64,000 bases of DNA from Aedes albopictus (lineage: Eukaryota; Arthropoda; Insecta; Diptera; Culicidae), in the NCBI RefSeq assembly GCF_035046485.1, contig NC_085137.1, forward strand, positions 482,664,252 through 482,728,251. Direction: 5' to 3'. Positions 34,840-45,669 of this stretch are shown piece after piece. A program made the translations under genes and the position numbers. How positions within the stretch are numbered: position 1 is the first letter of the stretch; the number at the start of each line of letters is the position of its first letter. The notes beneath the pieces are model-generated. The model did no database searches. It was not told the origin of the DNA and saw only the letters and a program-made list of their open reading frames with translations.

Positions 34840-35103
34840 AATTCGACACTGATTTTTAATTTGGGCCTAACTGACATTTTCGAGTTCTCTTCATCGATCC
34901 TCTCTTTGTGTTATCACAGGATGTGTATTGAGTTTTCCAAAGATTTTTTGGTTGAAATGCAAAGAAGACGACTACATGTGGCTAGAGAAACAAAAAGAAT
35001 AATGGTTTTGTTTGTTTTGATCAAGTTATTAGCGAAAGAGAGAGTCGACGAAGAGAAATCGATCAAGTCAGTTAGGCCCTTATGAAAAATCATTGTCGAA
35101 TTC
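34840..35103. mobile_element. Fold-back MITE within the array
   Basis: Inverted arms share GGGCCTAACTGAC and TTCTCTTC..TCGA blocks. Outer ends read GAATTCGACA and its complement TGTCGAATTC. It splits the array in two. Confidence 0.7.
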
Positions 35104-36278
35104 TTGGAGGAAACCCTGCAAAAAATCCCTGGGGAATCCCTGGAAAATTCCTAGAGAAATTCCTGTATAAATTCCTGAAAGAATTCACGAAGGAATCCAT
35201 GGAGGATTTCGTGGAGAAATTCCTGGAGGAATTGTTGTAAAAATTTCCGAAGGAATTCCTGAAGAAAGAATTTCTCAAGGAATTCCTGGAAGAATTCCTG
35301 GAGAAATACCTGGGGTAATCCCTGGAGAAATTCTTGGTGGATTCCCAGGAGAAATGCTTGAATGAAATTCAAGAGGAATGCTTGGAAAAATACCTGGAAT
35401 AATTCCTGAATAAATTCCGGGGAATATCTGGAGGATTTTTGGATAAATTGCTGGAGAAATTGCCGTATGTATTGTGGAGGTATTCCTAAAGAAACTCTTG
35501 GAGGGATGCAATCCCAAGGAGAATTCCTGAAGGAATGCCTGGAGGAACAACTGGAGAGAAATTCCTGGAGACATGCGTATAAGAATTCCGTAAGAAATCT
35601 CTAGAGAAATTCTTTGAGATATTTTTAGAGGGGTTTCTGGAGGAATCCCTGTATACATTCCATGGGGAATCCTTGGAGGAATCCTCAACGAAGTCCCTGG
35701 CGGAGTTCCTGGAGGATTTCCTTGGAGAACTACTGGAGCAGGGGGAATTCCTGGAGGAATCTCTAGAGGAATTCCTGGAGGTATCTTAAGAGGATCTGTA
35801 GGAATCTCTCGAGAAATTTCTAGAGGAATCTCTAGAGAAATTGTTACAGGATTCTCGGATGAATCCCTGTAAGAATTTTCAGAGGAATCCATGTAGGAAT
35901 TCCCAGAGGAATCCTGGAGAAATTTCTGGAGCGATCCCTAGAGGAGTTCTTGGGGAAATCCCAGGAAGAATTCCTGAAGAAATCCAAGGATCAATTTCTG
36001 TAGGACTTATAAGAGGAGTTTCGGAAGAAATCCCAGGAGGAAGTACTGAAAACATCGCTGAAATTCCAAAGGAAATCCTGAAGGAATCCTGAAAAGAGTA
36101 CGCAGAGGAACTTTTGGAGCAATCCCTGTAGTAGTTCCTGAAGGAATCCCTGGAGGAATTCCTGAAGAAATCCCAGGAGGAAGCTTGAAAGCAAAGAGGA
36201 ATTTGGCGAAATCCATTTCTAAAGTTATTTCTGGAGGAATTATTGAAGGAATTGTTGGATGGAATTCTGGAAGGAATA
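35104..36278. repeat. Degenerate GGAATTCC array within element A
   Basis: About 1.2 kb of CCTGGAGGAATTCCTGGAG-type modules. Long isoleucine/proline/serine-rich frames on the minus strand (for example 35275-35892) are by-products of the repeat. Confidence 0.8.
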
Positions 36279-36472
36279 TAGGGTGACAATGGGTATTATC
36301 GGTACGTTTGTTCTCTTCGTAATGGGGAGTTTTTGTCAGCCAAATTGCCTGAAACTAGGCCATATAATTCAGCTTAGTTGGGAAGGATTTGAGACGAACT
36401 CTGAGTTCAATAGATTTAAAAAAAAACCCAAAGACGAAGAGAACAAATTGACCGAAAATAGGAAATTTCCCC
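36279..36472 (+). mobile_element. Fold-back MITE, copy b
   Basis: Second copy of the unit at 3919-4113, in opposite orientation. Arms carry CGTTTGTTCTCTTCGTAATG and its complement. Confidence 0.65.
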
Positions 36473-36720
36473 AATGCGGAAATCCTTGATGAAATCTCTG
36501 ATGGAATATCTGCAGAAATACCTTAACGGATCTCTGGAGAAATTCCTGAAGGAAACCATGAAAACAGCACTAGAACAATCATTGGAGGAACCTTTAAAGA
36601 TATCCCAGGACAAATGCCCGAAGAATTGTCTGGTGAAATCCCTAGATAATTCTTAAAGGAATCTCTGGAGGAATTCAAGATGGAATCACTGCAGCAAGGT
36701 ATGGAAAAAAATCAGGAGGA
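36473..36720. repeat. Degenerate GGAATTCC array, right remnant in element A
   Basis: Continuation of the module array beyond the MITE, fading into the ATCGAT-rich right end of element A. Confidence 0.65.
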
Positions 36721-37076
36721 ATTGTCCATACTCATGCATAGTTTACGAAACTAGAAACAAATCTAATACAGTCATGTTGATTATTCAAAACTGCAATGCC
36801 TATTTGCATATTCTGGGCCTCCTCCAGAAAAAAAAATCCTAGCTGCGCCAATGATTTTACGACGCTGTGACGAAAATTGATATAACGTTGAGACAATGCA
36901 TTCTGAAGAAAAATGAAAATTTATTATACTTACTTGAATCGAAAGAAAAATCGAATGTAAAATATCGATTCGCGCGATTTTGTGGGGCTTCAACATCGAT
37001 GCTAAAAATTGATTAATCAAAGCAAAAACATCGATGTTGCGAACATCGGTTTGAAATTGCCCAAGGCTATTTGCTC

Positions 37077-37722
37077 CTTTCAAATCTCCTGAGGCAGATG
37101 GGATTTATCCTATTTTGCTTCAGAAGGGATTTGATCATTTCAAACATGTTTTGAAAAACATATTTGTTTGCAGTTTTGCTACAGGGTATATTCCCAAAAT
37201 CCTGCCGGGATATTACTGTGAAGTTTATTCCGAAAGTGGGTCGTGCGTCGTATGAAGTAGCAAAGAGTTTCAGACCTATCAGTTTGACCTCTTTTCTTCT
37301 GAAATGCTTAGAACGCATTGTGGATCATCACACCCGTGATGTTCATCTGGCCAACGTGCCTCTTCATGTGAACCAACATGCCTACCAATCTGGTAAGTCT
37401 ACTGTGACTCTTTTACACAAGGTTGTTTACGACATCGAGAAAGCATTCGCTCAAAAGCAATCTAGTTTGGGTGTATTCTTAGATATCGAGGGTGCCTTTG
37501 ACAACGTACCTTTCGATGCCATATTGGAAGCCGCACGGAGTCATGGTATATCTCCAATGATTTCCAATTGGATTCATCAAATGCTCAAAAACCGATACCT
37601 CTTCTCGACATTGCGTCTAGCAGGGATTGGGAAATTGAGTATTTGTGGATGCCCCCAAGGGGGAGTCTTGTCACCGCTTTTGTGGAATCTCGTTGCTGTT
37701 ATGCTTTTGAGGCTACCGCTAT
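37077..37722 (+). pseudogene. LOA-type LINE copy 1, RT 5' half
   Basis: Encodes RT blocks PFKSPEADGIYP, KFIPKVGR, FRPISLTSFLLKCLERIVD, then motif A (GVFLDIEGAFDNVPFDAI) and motif B (CPQGGVLSPLLWNL). These are typical of LOA/I-group LINEs. The frame stays open across the junction at 37722 into the inserted RTE-like LINE, making a chimeric frame (37164-38351). Catalytic motif C lies beyond the insertion at about 43312, where it reads FAED instead of FADD. Confidence 0.82.
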
Positions 37723-38356
37723 GGAAGCAGCACTTCGATCAGCACCTGAACGGCGTGGAGAACGTAGGCACGGGAGCCCACGGCAACGGAAGGAACGACG
37801 ACGCCAGTGCAGCGGAGGACGGAAATGAACCAACTCCCACGCTGAGGGAAGTTAAGGATGCCATTCACCAGCTCAAAACCAACAAAGCAGCTGGTAAGGA
37901 TGGTATCGCAGCTGAACTCATCAAGATGGGCCCAGAAATGTTGGCCACCTGTCTGCATCGGCTGATAGTCAGGATCTGGGAAACCGAACAGCTACCGGAG
38001 GAGTGGAAGGAAGGGGTAATCTGCCCCATTCACAAGAAAGGCGACCATTTGGAATGTGAGAACTTCAGGGCGATCACTATTTTGAATGCTGCCTACAAAG
38101 TGCTATCCCAGATCATTTTCCGTCGTCTGTCACCTAAAACAAATGAGTTCGTGGGAAGTTATCAAGCCGGCTTCATCGACGGCCGGTCGACAAGGACCAG
38201 ATCTTTACCGTACGGCAAATCCTCCAGAAATGCCGTGAATACCAGGTTCCAACGCACCAAATGTTCATCGACTTCAAAGCGGCATACGATAGTATCGACC
38301 ACGCAGCGCTATGGAGAATCATGGACGAAAACGGCTTTCCTGGGAAGCTGACTAGA
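37723..38356 (+). pseudogene. RTE-like LINE copy 2, 5'-truncated left part
   Basis: The element is 5'-truncated, starting in the linker before the RT (HFDQHLNGVEN). It carries KTNKAAGKDGIAAELIKMG, GVICPIHKKGD and SYQAGFIDGRST. A one-base loss near 38190 shifts the frame; motif A (FIDFKAAYDSID) is readable in the next frame. The 11-bp target copies GCTACCGCTAT flank the whole insertion at 37712-37722 and 43279-43289. Confidence 0.85.
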
Positions 38357-39144
38357 CCCGATCAGAAAGGCATAACAAAAATGTAACAGAATTATATCAG
38401 CGGTTGATAGATATATCAACGTTTGTTATATTTAGATATATTTGACAAAAATGATTTGAAAACCTGATTTAATTATATCAGAATTATAACAAGGTCAGTT
38501 ATAATACAAAAAAAAAAAATATTTTGATCATCTTTATATGAACATTATAACAAACTCAGTTATAGTTTTGAAAATGCAGTTTATGTCAAATGAATATTTT
38601 ACAGGTGATGTTTGGTACGCAATTACGCCGCTGTGTGGTGCTACTGCGCTTGTGAAATACAGGATTTTTGACAATTTCGAATCATGATCCAGACCTTTAA
38701 GAAAATTCAGGTTATTCAATAAATTTATTTATGGACATACTTGTATTTGGTCGGCGTTAAGTCAGAGAGGACCATGTGTCTTTAACCATATTTCTAGAAA
38801 AACGAGTTTAAAGTTTGCAACTCTATAAGTTTTGAGTTTTTCAACAAATGTTCTTGAATTTTTGCCATAAACCTTATTAACTATTCATAAAAGCATCGCT
38901 CTGTATTGATCGTGAAAACATGTAAAATAAAGCTTGAAACCGAGAAATTGCTAAGTAATTGACTGTACTTAGTCCAGTCTGAGTGAACGATTTTTGGAAA
39001 ATCTACAACCAACTACAGTTTGCACTCAAGTTTTCACATATTTGATGAAAAAATGATGCACAAGTAGGACAACAGTTAATAGGAGTGGTGTATAATGTGA
39101 GCAGGAAGTTTGAAATTTGATCTTTCTGTCATAACCCTGATGAT

Positions 39145-39440
39145 GATTCTTCTTCTTCTTCTTCTTCTTCTTCTTCTTCTTGGCGTTACGTCCTCATTGG
39201 GACAAAGCCTGCTTCTCAGCTTAGTGCAAATGAGCACTTCCACAGTTATTAACTGAGATCTTCCTCTGCCAATGACCATTTTGCATGCGTATATCGTGTG
39301 GCAGGCACGAAGATACTCTATGCCCAAGGAAGTCATGGAAATTTCCTAGATCCTGGACCGAGCGGGAATCGAACCCGTCACCCTCAGCATGGTCATGCTG
39401 AATACCCGTGCGTTTACCGCCTCGGCTATATGGGCCCTAC
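39145..39440 (-). mobile_element. Feilai-type tRNA-derived SINE
   Basis: On the minus strand the unit starts GGGCCCATATAGCCGAGGCG (A box), has B box GGTTCGATTCC about 60 bases in, then a conserved body, and ends in a GAA triplet tail (TTC repeats at 39147-39180). It is flanked by perfect 12-bp copies AACCCTGATGAT at 39133-39144 and 39441-39452. Feilai is the abundant Aedes SINE with this structure; the name is assigned from memory of its layout. Confidence 0.82.
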
Positions 39441-40479
39441 AACCCTGATGATTACCATATTCAATTTTTATGTTCAGTCAGAGTGGACCAAGTACAACAG
39501 TTCAATATCACGAAGGGTAGTCAATTATTGAGCTATTTAAGGGATCTTAACTTGAACATTGAATAGCCAACAACTTTAGATTCAGGGTTATCCCTTATTG
39601 GAACTTCAAAATCGATTTTTTGATTATCTAGGTTCAAATTCACTAACACAAATTGAAATTCAAACCTTAAATAAACAAATGCAGTATTTTTGACATGTTT
39701 GAATCATGATCCAAACTTTTAAGAAAGCTCAAATGGATATTGTCGCGCTAATATTCACTGTACTCCACATGATTGATAGAATGCAGTGAATATATTTTCA
39801 TGGTCGATGTTTTGATTTACAGCGAGAAAACTGCTTTTTATTTTCCTAAAAATGATGACGGATGCTTAAGCCTTAAGATCATCGGTATCTTAGTGATGGT
39901 TTTAGGTCCTTAGCGAATGATTTTAGCAACGCACAGCAACGTAGTTAAAAAAATAAGAAATGAGTATCCCAGCAGTTGTCATTGTAGGTGAGCCACACAG
40001 AGTACATATCTAGTAAAATTTAATGCCCAACGTATGCAATGATTTAACCCTCCTAATATGTTAGGCTTTTGCACCACGAAGGCGTAGCGTACGTTCAGCG
40101 TGCTTGTCTGGGTCATATTGACCCCAACTTCCTACTAGGGTTAATGCAACTCTCAAACGGTCACCTGAAGCTATGATAAGTAAGGCAACAAAATGGATAT
40201 GAAAAGGATGACTTTCATTGAAACTGTTAACACTCATGAAGTAAGTTTTAAGTTTCACAATCCTCCATAGGCTTTACAGTTTGTAGTCCCATTCAAGATT
40301 ATTTTAATAAATTATGCTGAAATAAGAAGTTTTATCATTGTTATTGAATTAACATGATACAACTGAAACAATTAGTCGCCTGCAAAAGAAAATCACCTTA
40401 GTTTTTGAAGAATTGATTAATAACAAAATAATTTGTGGAGCTTTGAAATTTATATCTAATATGGTCACGCCATGTCGTT

Positions 40480-40836
40480 TGTCACGTTTCATTGCCATGC
40501 AATTAACGTCCATATCAATTCAGTAGAAATACAGCTTCTTATTATCTGCAAACATGTGGTGTGGATATTACATACTCAAAGATGAAGGAAGGTCGTTGAT
40601 AAATAAGGCTAACATCAATGGTCCTGAAACCGATCCTTGTAGCACGCCCGAAAGAGTACCGATCGGGCTTCAATGATTTCCTTTAGCTTCCATAATTTTA
40701 AAGCGGTTATTCAATTAGGATTTACTCAATGAAACAGAATCTCAACTGAAAACAAATAGATATGATAATCTGTGCAGTAGTTCAAAATGAGAAACACTGT
40801 TGAAAGCTTTTAAAAAACCAATCAATAGCAGAAGGC
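40480..40836 (-). pseudogene. Jockey-type reverse transcriptase fragment
   Basis: Minus-strand translation shows IGFLKAFNSVSHFELL (motif A remnant), then after several stops SGVLQGSVSGPLMLALFIND (motif B) and FADNKKLYF (motif C, with FADD degraded to FADN). The order and spacing match Jockey-clade RT. Heavily mutated. Confidence 0.75.
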
Positions 40837-41253
40837 TATTTCTTTTTTACCGATGTGTTGATGGACATCGTCATGCATCTTGAGCAAATGCCGAAACAAA
40901 TGCCGAACACGTGCTTTCAACTTGTGGGGGAATTTCTTATTTAAACTATTTTTGCTGAAAATAAAAACATTATATGATATCACGATGCAAAGCATACGCC
41001 ACAGAATTGCTTTAGTATGCCAATTCTTGTACCATGTAATGTTGAAATTGTGCTTTAAACACTGCATTTTTTTATTTTACAAGCCATCTAAATCTGACAA
41101 TCTCCAGAAATGCACACTAAAGCCACGATGTGGTGAAACCACAGACTACTGCATAACTTTGCCATAGGCAGGAACTTCCTTGATAATTATTTAATAACAC
41201 ATGTCGAAATGTTCTGATTTATTTGCTCGCTAGCACCAAGAGAAGGTGAAATT

Positions 41254-41477
41254 GTATACACCTCGTCCTTTTTTTACGTCCATGCTTGGCTGAGCGACAA
41301 AAAATTCTACTGCTAAGACAATGAGCAAACTCAACAGTTTTATATTTTTTAAAACATCTTCGTGATTAGGAGAAGTGTACAAAAATATAAAAATGTGTAT
41401 TTTAATTATTATTTTGTCGCTAGAAATTTTTTTCGCTAAGCCCCAATAGTGGACGTAAAATAAGGTTTAGGTGTACC
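41254..41477. mobile_element. Small fold-back unit within element B
   Basis: The left arm TACACCTCGTCC..TTTTACGTCCA and the right arm TGGACGTAAAATAAGG..GTGTACC are imperfect inverted repeats of about 55 bases around a 100-base centre. Confidence 0.55.
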
Positions 41478-41785
41478 ACTCTTTTCACTGTTTAGCCATT
41501 AACTATCTCTACAACTTTGATGAAGATACGACATTTACTTCTGGTCTGAATCATGAGATAAAGCATGCCAAAATGCAGAGCAAATTATTGAGTTACAATT
41601 ATAATCAAATTATATCCACTTCTGTTATTATATCCTAAGATGACGTAATTGCGATCAACTGTATCAAGAACACTTTTATGTGACGTCATATTTTCTCTCC
41701 CCTGTACGTTGGACAAATGAGTCTATTTATATACCAGCCGCCAAAACGAAGAACCACTTGATCATATACCGCCCTTCACTTCAAG

Positions 41786-41868
41786 TGCTGCAATGGTCTC
41801 ATTGATAAAGGCGCCGGATTGCAGTTAAAGGCTGGCGTCCTTGGTTCGATTCCCGTCTGGGTGAGGGT
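41786..41868 (+). other. tRNA-like Pol III promoter remnant
   Basis: TGGTCTCATTGATAAAGG resembles an A box, and TTGGTTCGATTCCCG is a perfect B box 35 bases further on, followed by a T run. Stem pairing is too poor for a working tRNA, so a SINE head or decayed tRNA is more likely. Confidence 0.45.
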
Positions 41869-42248
41869 TTTTTATATACTACGTAGGGCAAGTTTTTTAT
41901 ACAAAAAACTTTTCGCTAAAAATAAATAACACTCTTAATAAAAATTACCCAAAAAATGAGTTAAAATTTACCCAACTCAATTTTTACCCAATATATTTAT
42001 ATCTAATTTATAACAACATGTGTTATAACTTTTTGATCATTCCAATATTTATTATATCTCACGTTGTTATAAATTTGATAAAATTGTATCAACACCTGTT
42101 ATAATTATGTTATGGCTAGAGCAATTTTAGTTATATTTTTTGTTATTTTAACACCTAACCGGCGAATTTTATAACTCATTCTGTTATGAAAAATCTTTGA
42201 AATAAATAACTCATTCGGTTATAATTTTGTTATGCCTTTCTGATCGGG

Positions 42249-43278
42249 GACTGATTAAAGCAACGATGGACGGTGTGCAAAACTGCGTAAGGGTTTCGGG
42301 TGAACTATCCAGTTCATTCGTATCTCGCCGGGGACTGCGACAAGGTGACGGACTCTCATGTCTACTCTTCAACATCGCGCTGGAAGGTGTGATGCGACGA
42401 GCCGGGCTCAACAGCCGTGGAACGATTTTCACAAAATCCGGTCAATTTGTGTGCTTTGCGGACGACATGGACATTATCGCTAGAACATTTGGAACGGTGG
42501 CAGAACTGTACACCCGCCTGAAACGCGAAGCAGCAAAGGTCGGACTGGTGGTGAATGCCTCAAAAACAAAGTACATGCTGGTAGGCGGAACCGAACACGA
42601 TCGGATCCGTCTGGGTAGTAATGTTACGATAGACGGGGATACTTTCGAGGTGGTGGAGGAATTCGTCTACCTCGGATCCTTACTGACGGCTGACAACAAC
42701 GTGAGCCGTGAAATTCGGAGGCGCATCATCAGCGGAAGTCGGGCCTACTACGGGCTCCAGAAGAAACTGCGGTCGAAAAAGATTCACCCACGCACCAAAT
42801 GCACCATGTACAAAACGTTAATAAGACCGGTAATCCTCTACGGGCACGAGACATGGACCATGCTCGAGGAGGACCTACAAGCACTCGGAGTTTTCGAGCG
42901 ACGCGTGCTAAGAACGATCTTCGGCGGTGTGCAGGAGAACGGTGTGTGGCGGAGAAGGATGAACCACGAGCTCGCTGCACTTTACGGCGAACCCAGCATC
43001 CAGAAGGTGGCCAAAGCCGGAAGGATACGGTGGGCAGGGCATGTTGCAAGAATGCCGGACAACAACCCTGCAAAGCTGGTGTTTGCAACGGATCCGGTTG
43101 GCACAAGAAGGCGTGGAGCGCAGAGAGCACGATGGGCGGACCAGGTGGAGCGTGACTTGGCGAGCATTGGGCGTGACCGGGGATGGAGAGTGGCAGCCAC
43201 AAACCGAGTATTGTGGCGTACTATTGTTGATTATGTCTTGTCTTAATGATGTGGAACAAATAAATGTATGTATGTAAT
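42249..43278 (+). pseudogene. RTE-like LINE copy 2, intact RT C-terminal half
   Basis: From 42249 to the stop at 43246 the frame is open for about 330 codons. It has motif B (RRGLRQGDGLSCLLFNIALE), motif C (FADDMDIIA, 42455 onward), thumb (YLGSLLTADNNVSR) and the terminal GHETWTM, WAGHVARM and RRGAQRARW blocks. The 3' UTR is only about 30 bases and ends in ATGT repeats, as in many RTE-type elements. It is better preserved than copy 1, so this insertion is younger. Confidence 0.85.
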
Positions 43279-45145
43279 GCTACCGCTATTATTGCGGTTT
43301 CCCTACTTACGGTTTTGCCGAGGACTACCTAGCAGTGATAGTTGGTATGTGTATCACCACCCTTTTCGACCTTTTGCAAAGCGCCCTTCAGGTAGTTGAG
43401 GGTTGGTGTCGCCAATATGGCCTTTCGGTTAATCCGGGTAAAACATCTATTGTTTTTTTTACGGAAAGGCGAAACCGTTATGACGTTGACTTTGATTCTG
43501 AAATCGATGTTACTGCACAGGTAAAGTACGTTGGAGTTATTCTTGATTCCGAGCTTTCATAGACACCTCACATTGAGTTCCGAATCAAGAAAGCTTGTAT
43601 GGCCTTCGGGCAATGCCGGCGAACCTTCGGTACAACTTGGGGTCTTAAACCCAAGTATATCAAATGAATCTACACAACTGTTGTTCGGCCAATATTGGCC
43701 TATGGATGTCTTGTGTGGCGGCAAAACGGCGAAATGAGAACGATCCAATCAATGTAAGGCCATCTGCAAAGAATGTGCTTAATGGCGATGTCTGGAGCAT
43801 TCTCTTCAACTCCCACGGCAGCGCTCGAAGTTCTCTTTGACGTTGCTCCACTACACATTCATTTCAAACAAGAAGCACTTTCTTGCACTTACCGTCTACG
43901 GGTACTCGGTCTACTAGAGGAAACTCCTATGAACCGCACATCAACACACACCTCGTTGTTTCCACTATCGGTGAATTGGGAAAAAATTGTCCTTGGTCCA
44001 AGTGATCTTACAATTGCTTGCAATTTTCCATATAGGACATTTCCCACGAAATTCCCTTCTCGGGAAGAGTGGACATCTGGTTATCTGGAGAGAAGTATTT
44101 CTGATGGCATGGTATGTTACACTACTGATGGCTCCCTTCTCGAAGGTCGAGCAGGTGCTGGTGTTGTTTTCGTGAGCTGCATCAGTCTTATTCACTTGGT
44201 AGACACTGCACCGTTATTCAGGCCGAAATCTTTGCTCTTATGTGCGGAGTGCAATCATCACTTCAGCAGCACGTAATGGGCAAAATAATATACTTCTGTT
44301 CAGATAGCCAGGCTGCTATTAAAGCACTTGCTTCGGCCAACTCTAGATCGAAGGTAGTTATCGCTTGTCGAACTCAAATCGAGGAGCTGAATTCAGCAAA
44401 CGCTGTTCACCTTGTATGGGTACCTGGCCATTCTTCCATCGCTGGAAATGAATTGGCTGATGAGTTAGCTTGCACTGGAGTATCACATGACTTCATTGGC
44501 CCTGAACTAGCTATTCCGATATCGAAGTGTTGGGTAAAGCTTCAGATTCACACCTGGGCTGCCACTCAACACAGATAATACTGGAATAGTTTGGAGTCGT
44601 CAAACCAAATTGTATTGTACTGAGCCATCTCCAAGGGTGGTGAAGTATCTTACAAATCTGTTAAAGCAGAATTGAAGCATTCTGGTCAAAACATTGACTG
44701 GCCACTGCCGACTCAGCTATCACATGGCGAATATTCAGCAAGCTGATTCATTTGCATGTGATAGTTGTGAATCCGATTATGGAACCTCGTATCATTTGAT
44801 ATGTAACTGTCCATTTTTTGCGCAACTGCGTTTCCGAGTATTCGGTAAACACTTATTAAGTGAAACTGACTTCAGAAACCTGAATCTTCAAGATATTCTG
44901 TTGTTCTTAACCCGCTGTGGTAAAGAGCTATAGGCTCTCTTTCGCTATATGCGTAATTACAGTGCTCTTTTCAGGGCGCTGTTTGAACCCATTGTACGCT
45001 TGTGCGTTAGTACCCTCTTCCAGGGTATTTTTCCTATTTCCCTAGCTGCCCCTATCCCCATTCAAGTTCATTTCCTTCCTTTTCCCTCAGGTAGATAATG
45101 AAATAGGTTGTTATTTTGGCGATGGCACAAATGTCCCAACTGCAA
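43279..45145 (+). pseudogene. LOA-type LINE copy 1, RT 3' half and RNase H
   Basis: Resumes with YGFAEDYLAV (motif C with Asp to Glu), GLSVNPGKTSIVFF and the thumb. The RNase H domain follows: YTTDGSLLEGRAGAGVVF (about 44115), FCSDSQAAIKAL (about 44293) and WVPGHSSIAGNELADELA (about 44415-44470). Several stops and frame changes (43560, 43757, about 44180, 44578) inactivate it. The 3' end lies near 45145 (GGCGATGGCACAAATGTCCC). RT plus RNase H is characteristic of LOA/I-group LINEs such as the Aedes Lian element. Confidence 0.82.
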
Positions 45146-45669
45146 AAAAGTGTGTTTTCTCATGTAAAACTCCATACAAACTTCAAATGCGATGCGCAAA
45201 ACGTAGACATAGCCGATCCTGACCAAATTTTGCACACGTATTTGGATTCTGAAATGGGATTGAAAAAGCTTTGGTGGTCTGATGGGATACCATTGAATTT
45301 TTCATTTATACATATAAACGATGACCCACTCTATTGGCCATAGGTCCTATTAGAATAAGAATGTAAGAAACGTAACGGGCAGTATGAGTGAACAGTAATA
45401 TGGTGAGTTTTGGACATGATGTATTGCAAATATTAGTATTTACAAACAAATTGACATACAATTTCGAAACAATTAATAACAGAAAGTTTTATAGAGCGCA
45501 ATCAGTCAGTTGACTTTGTTTTTGAATGACGTGTGAGCACTTCCTAGTGCCGCCCATGTCAACCATTCTCCATCAAGTGAAAGGTTTTCCCCTCCATAGA
45601 CGGCTTTATTTTCGAATATTCACTTTCGACCCAACCAGAGTTTCAATCGGACCACCGTAGCAAAGAGAC
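45146..45669. other. Upstream region of the 45670 gene
   Basis: No gene to about 45480. TCAGTCAGT at 45502-45510 is a tandem initiator-like motif that may mark the transcription start; TATAG at 45490 is too close to be its TATA box. Confidence 0.4.

Larger units (their letters stand above)
34050..37069. mobile_element. 3.0-kb TIR element A inside the LOA LINE
   Basis: Ends are TAGCATTGGGCAA and, inverted, TAGCCTTGGGCAA. It is flanked by TTTGCTC at 34043-34049 and 37070-37076. Removing it rejoins the LINE frame (NSFA to PFKSPEADGIYP). Subterminal regions on both sides are rich in ATCGAT words. The interior is filled with degenerate GGAATTCC arrays and two smaller fold-back units. The 7-8 bp duplication and TAG ends suggest hAT-type mobilisation, but no transposase is present. 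Confidence 0.82.
38357..42248. mobile_element. 3.9-kb TIR element B inside the RTE-like LINE
   Basis: Perfect terminal inverted repeats start CCCGATCAGAAAGGCATAAC on the left and match the complement at the right end. It is flanked by GA at 38355-38356 and 42249-42250. Removal restores the LINE reading KLTR-LIKATMDGV. Both subterminal regions are rich in TTATAAC and ATATATC words. The interior shows no transposase. It holds a SINE, an antisense Jockey-type RT scrap, a small fold-back and a tRNA-like stretch. Confidence 0.88.

Noticed and set aside
35275..35892. 205-codon Ile/Pro/Ser-rich frame on the minus strand
   Set aside because: By-product of the degenerate GGAATTCC array inside element A.
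39350..39440. Functional tRNA gene
   Set aside because: A and B boxes are present but it is the head of a SINE with its own target duplication and triplet tail.
41786..41868. Functional tRNA gene
   Set aside because: Perfect B box, but acceptor and T stems do not pair.
42227..43246. Long frame as a possible host gene
   Set aside because: All recognised blocks are LINE reverse transcriptase and the frame starts inside a TIR element.
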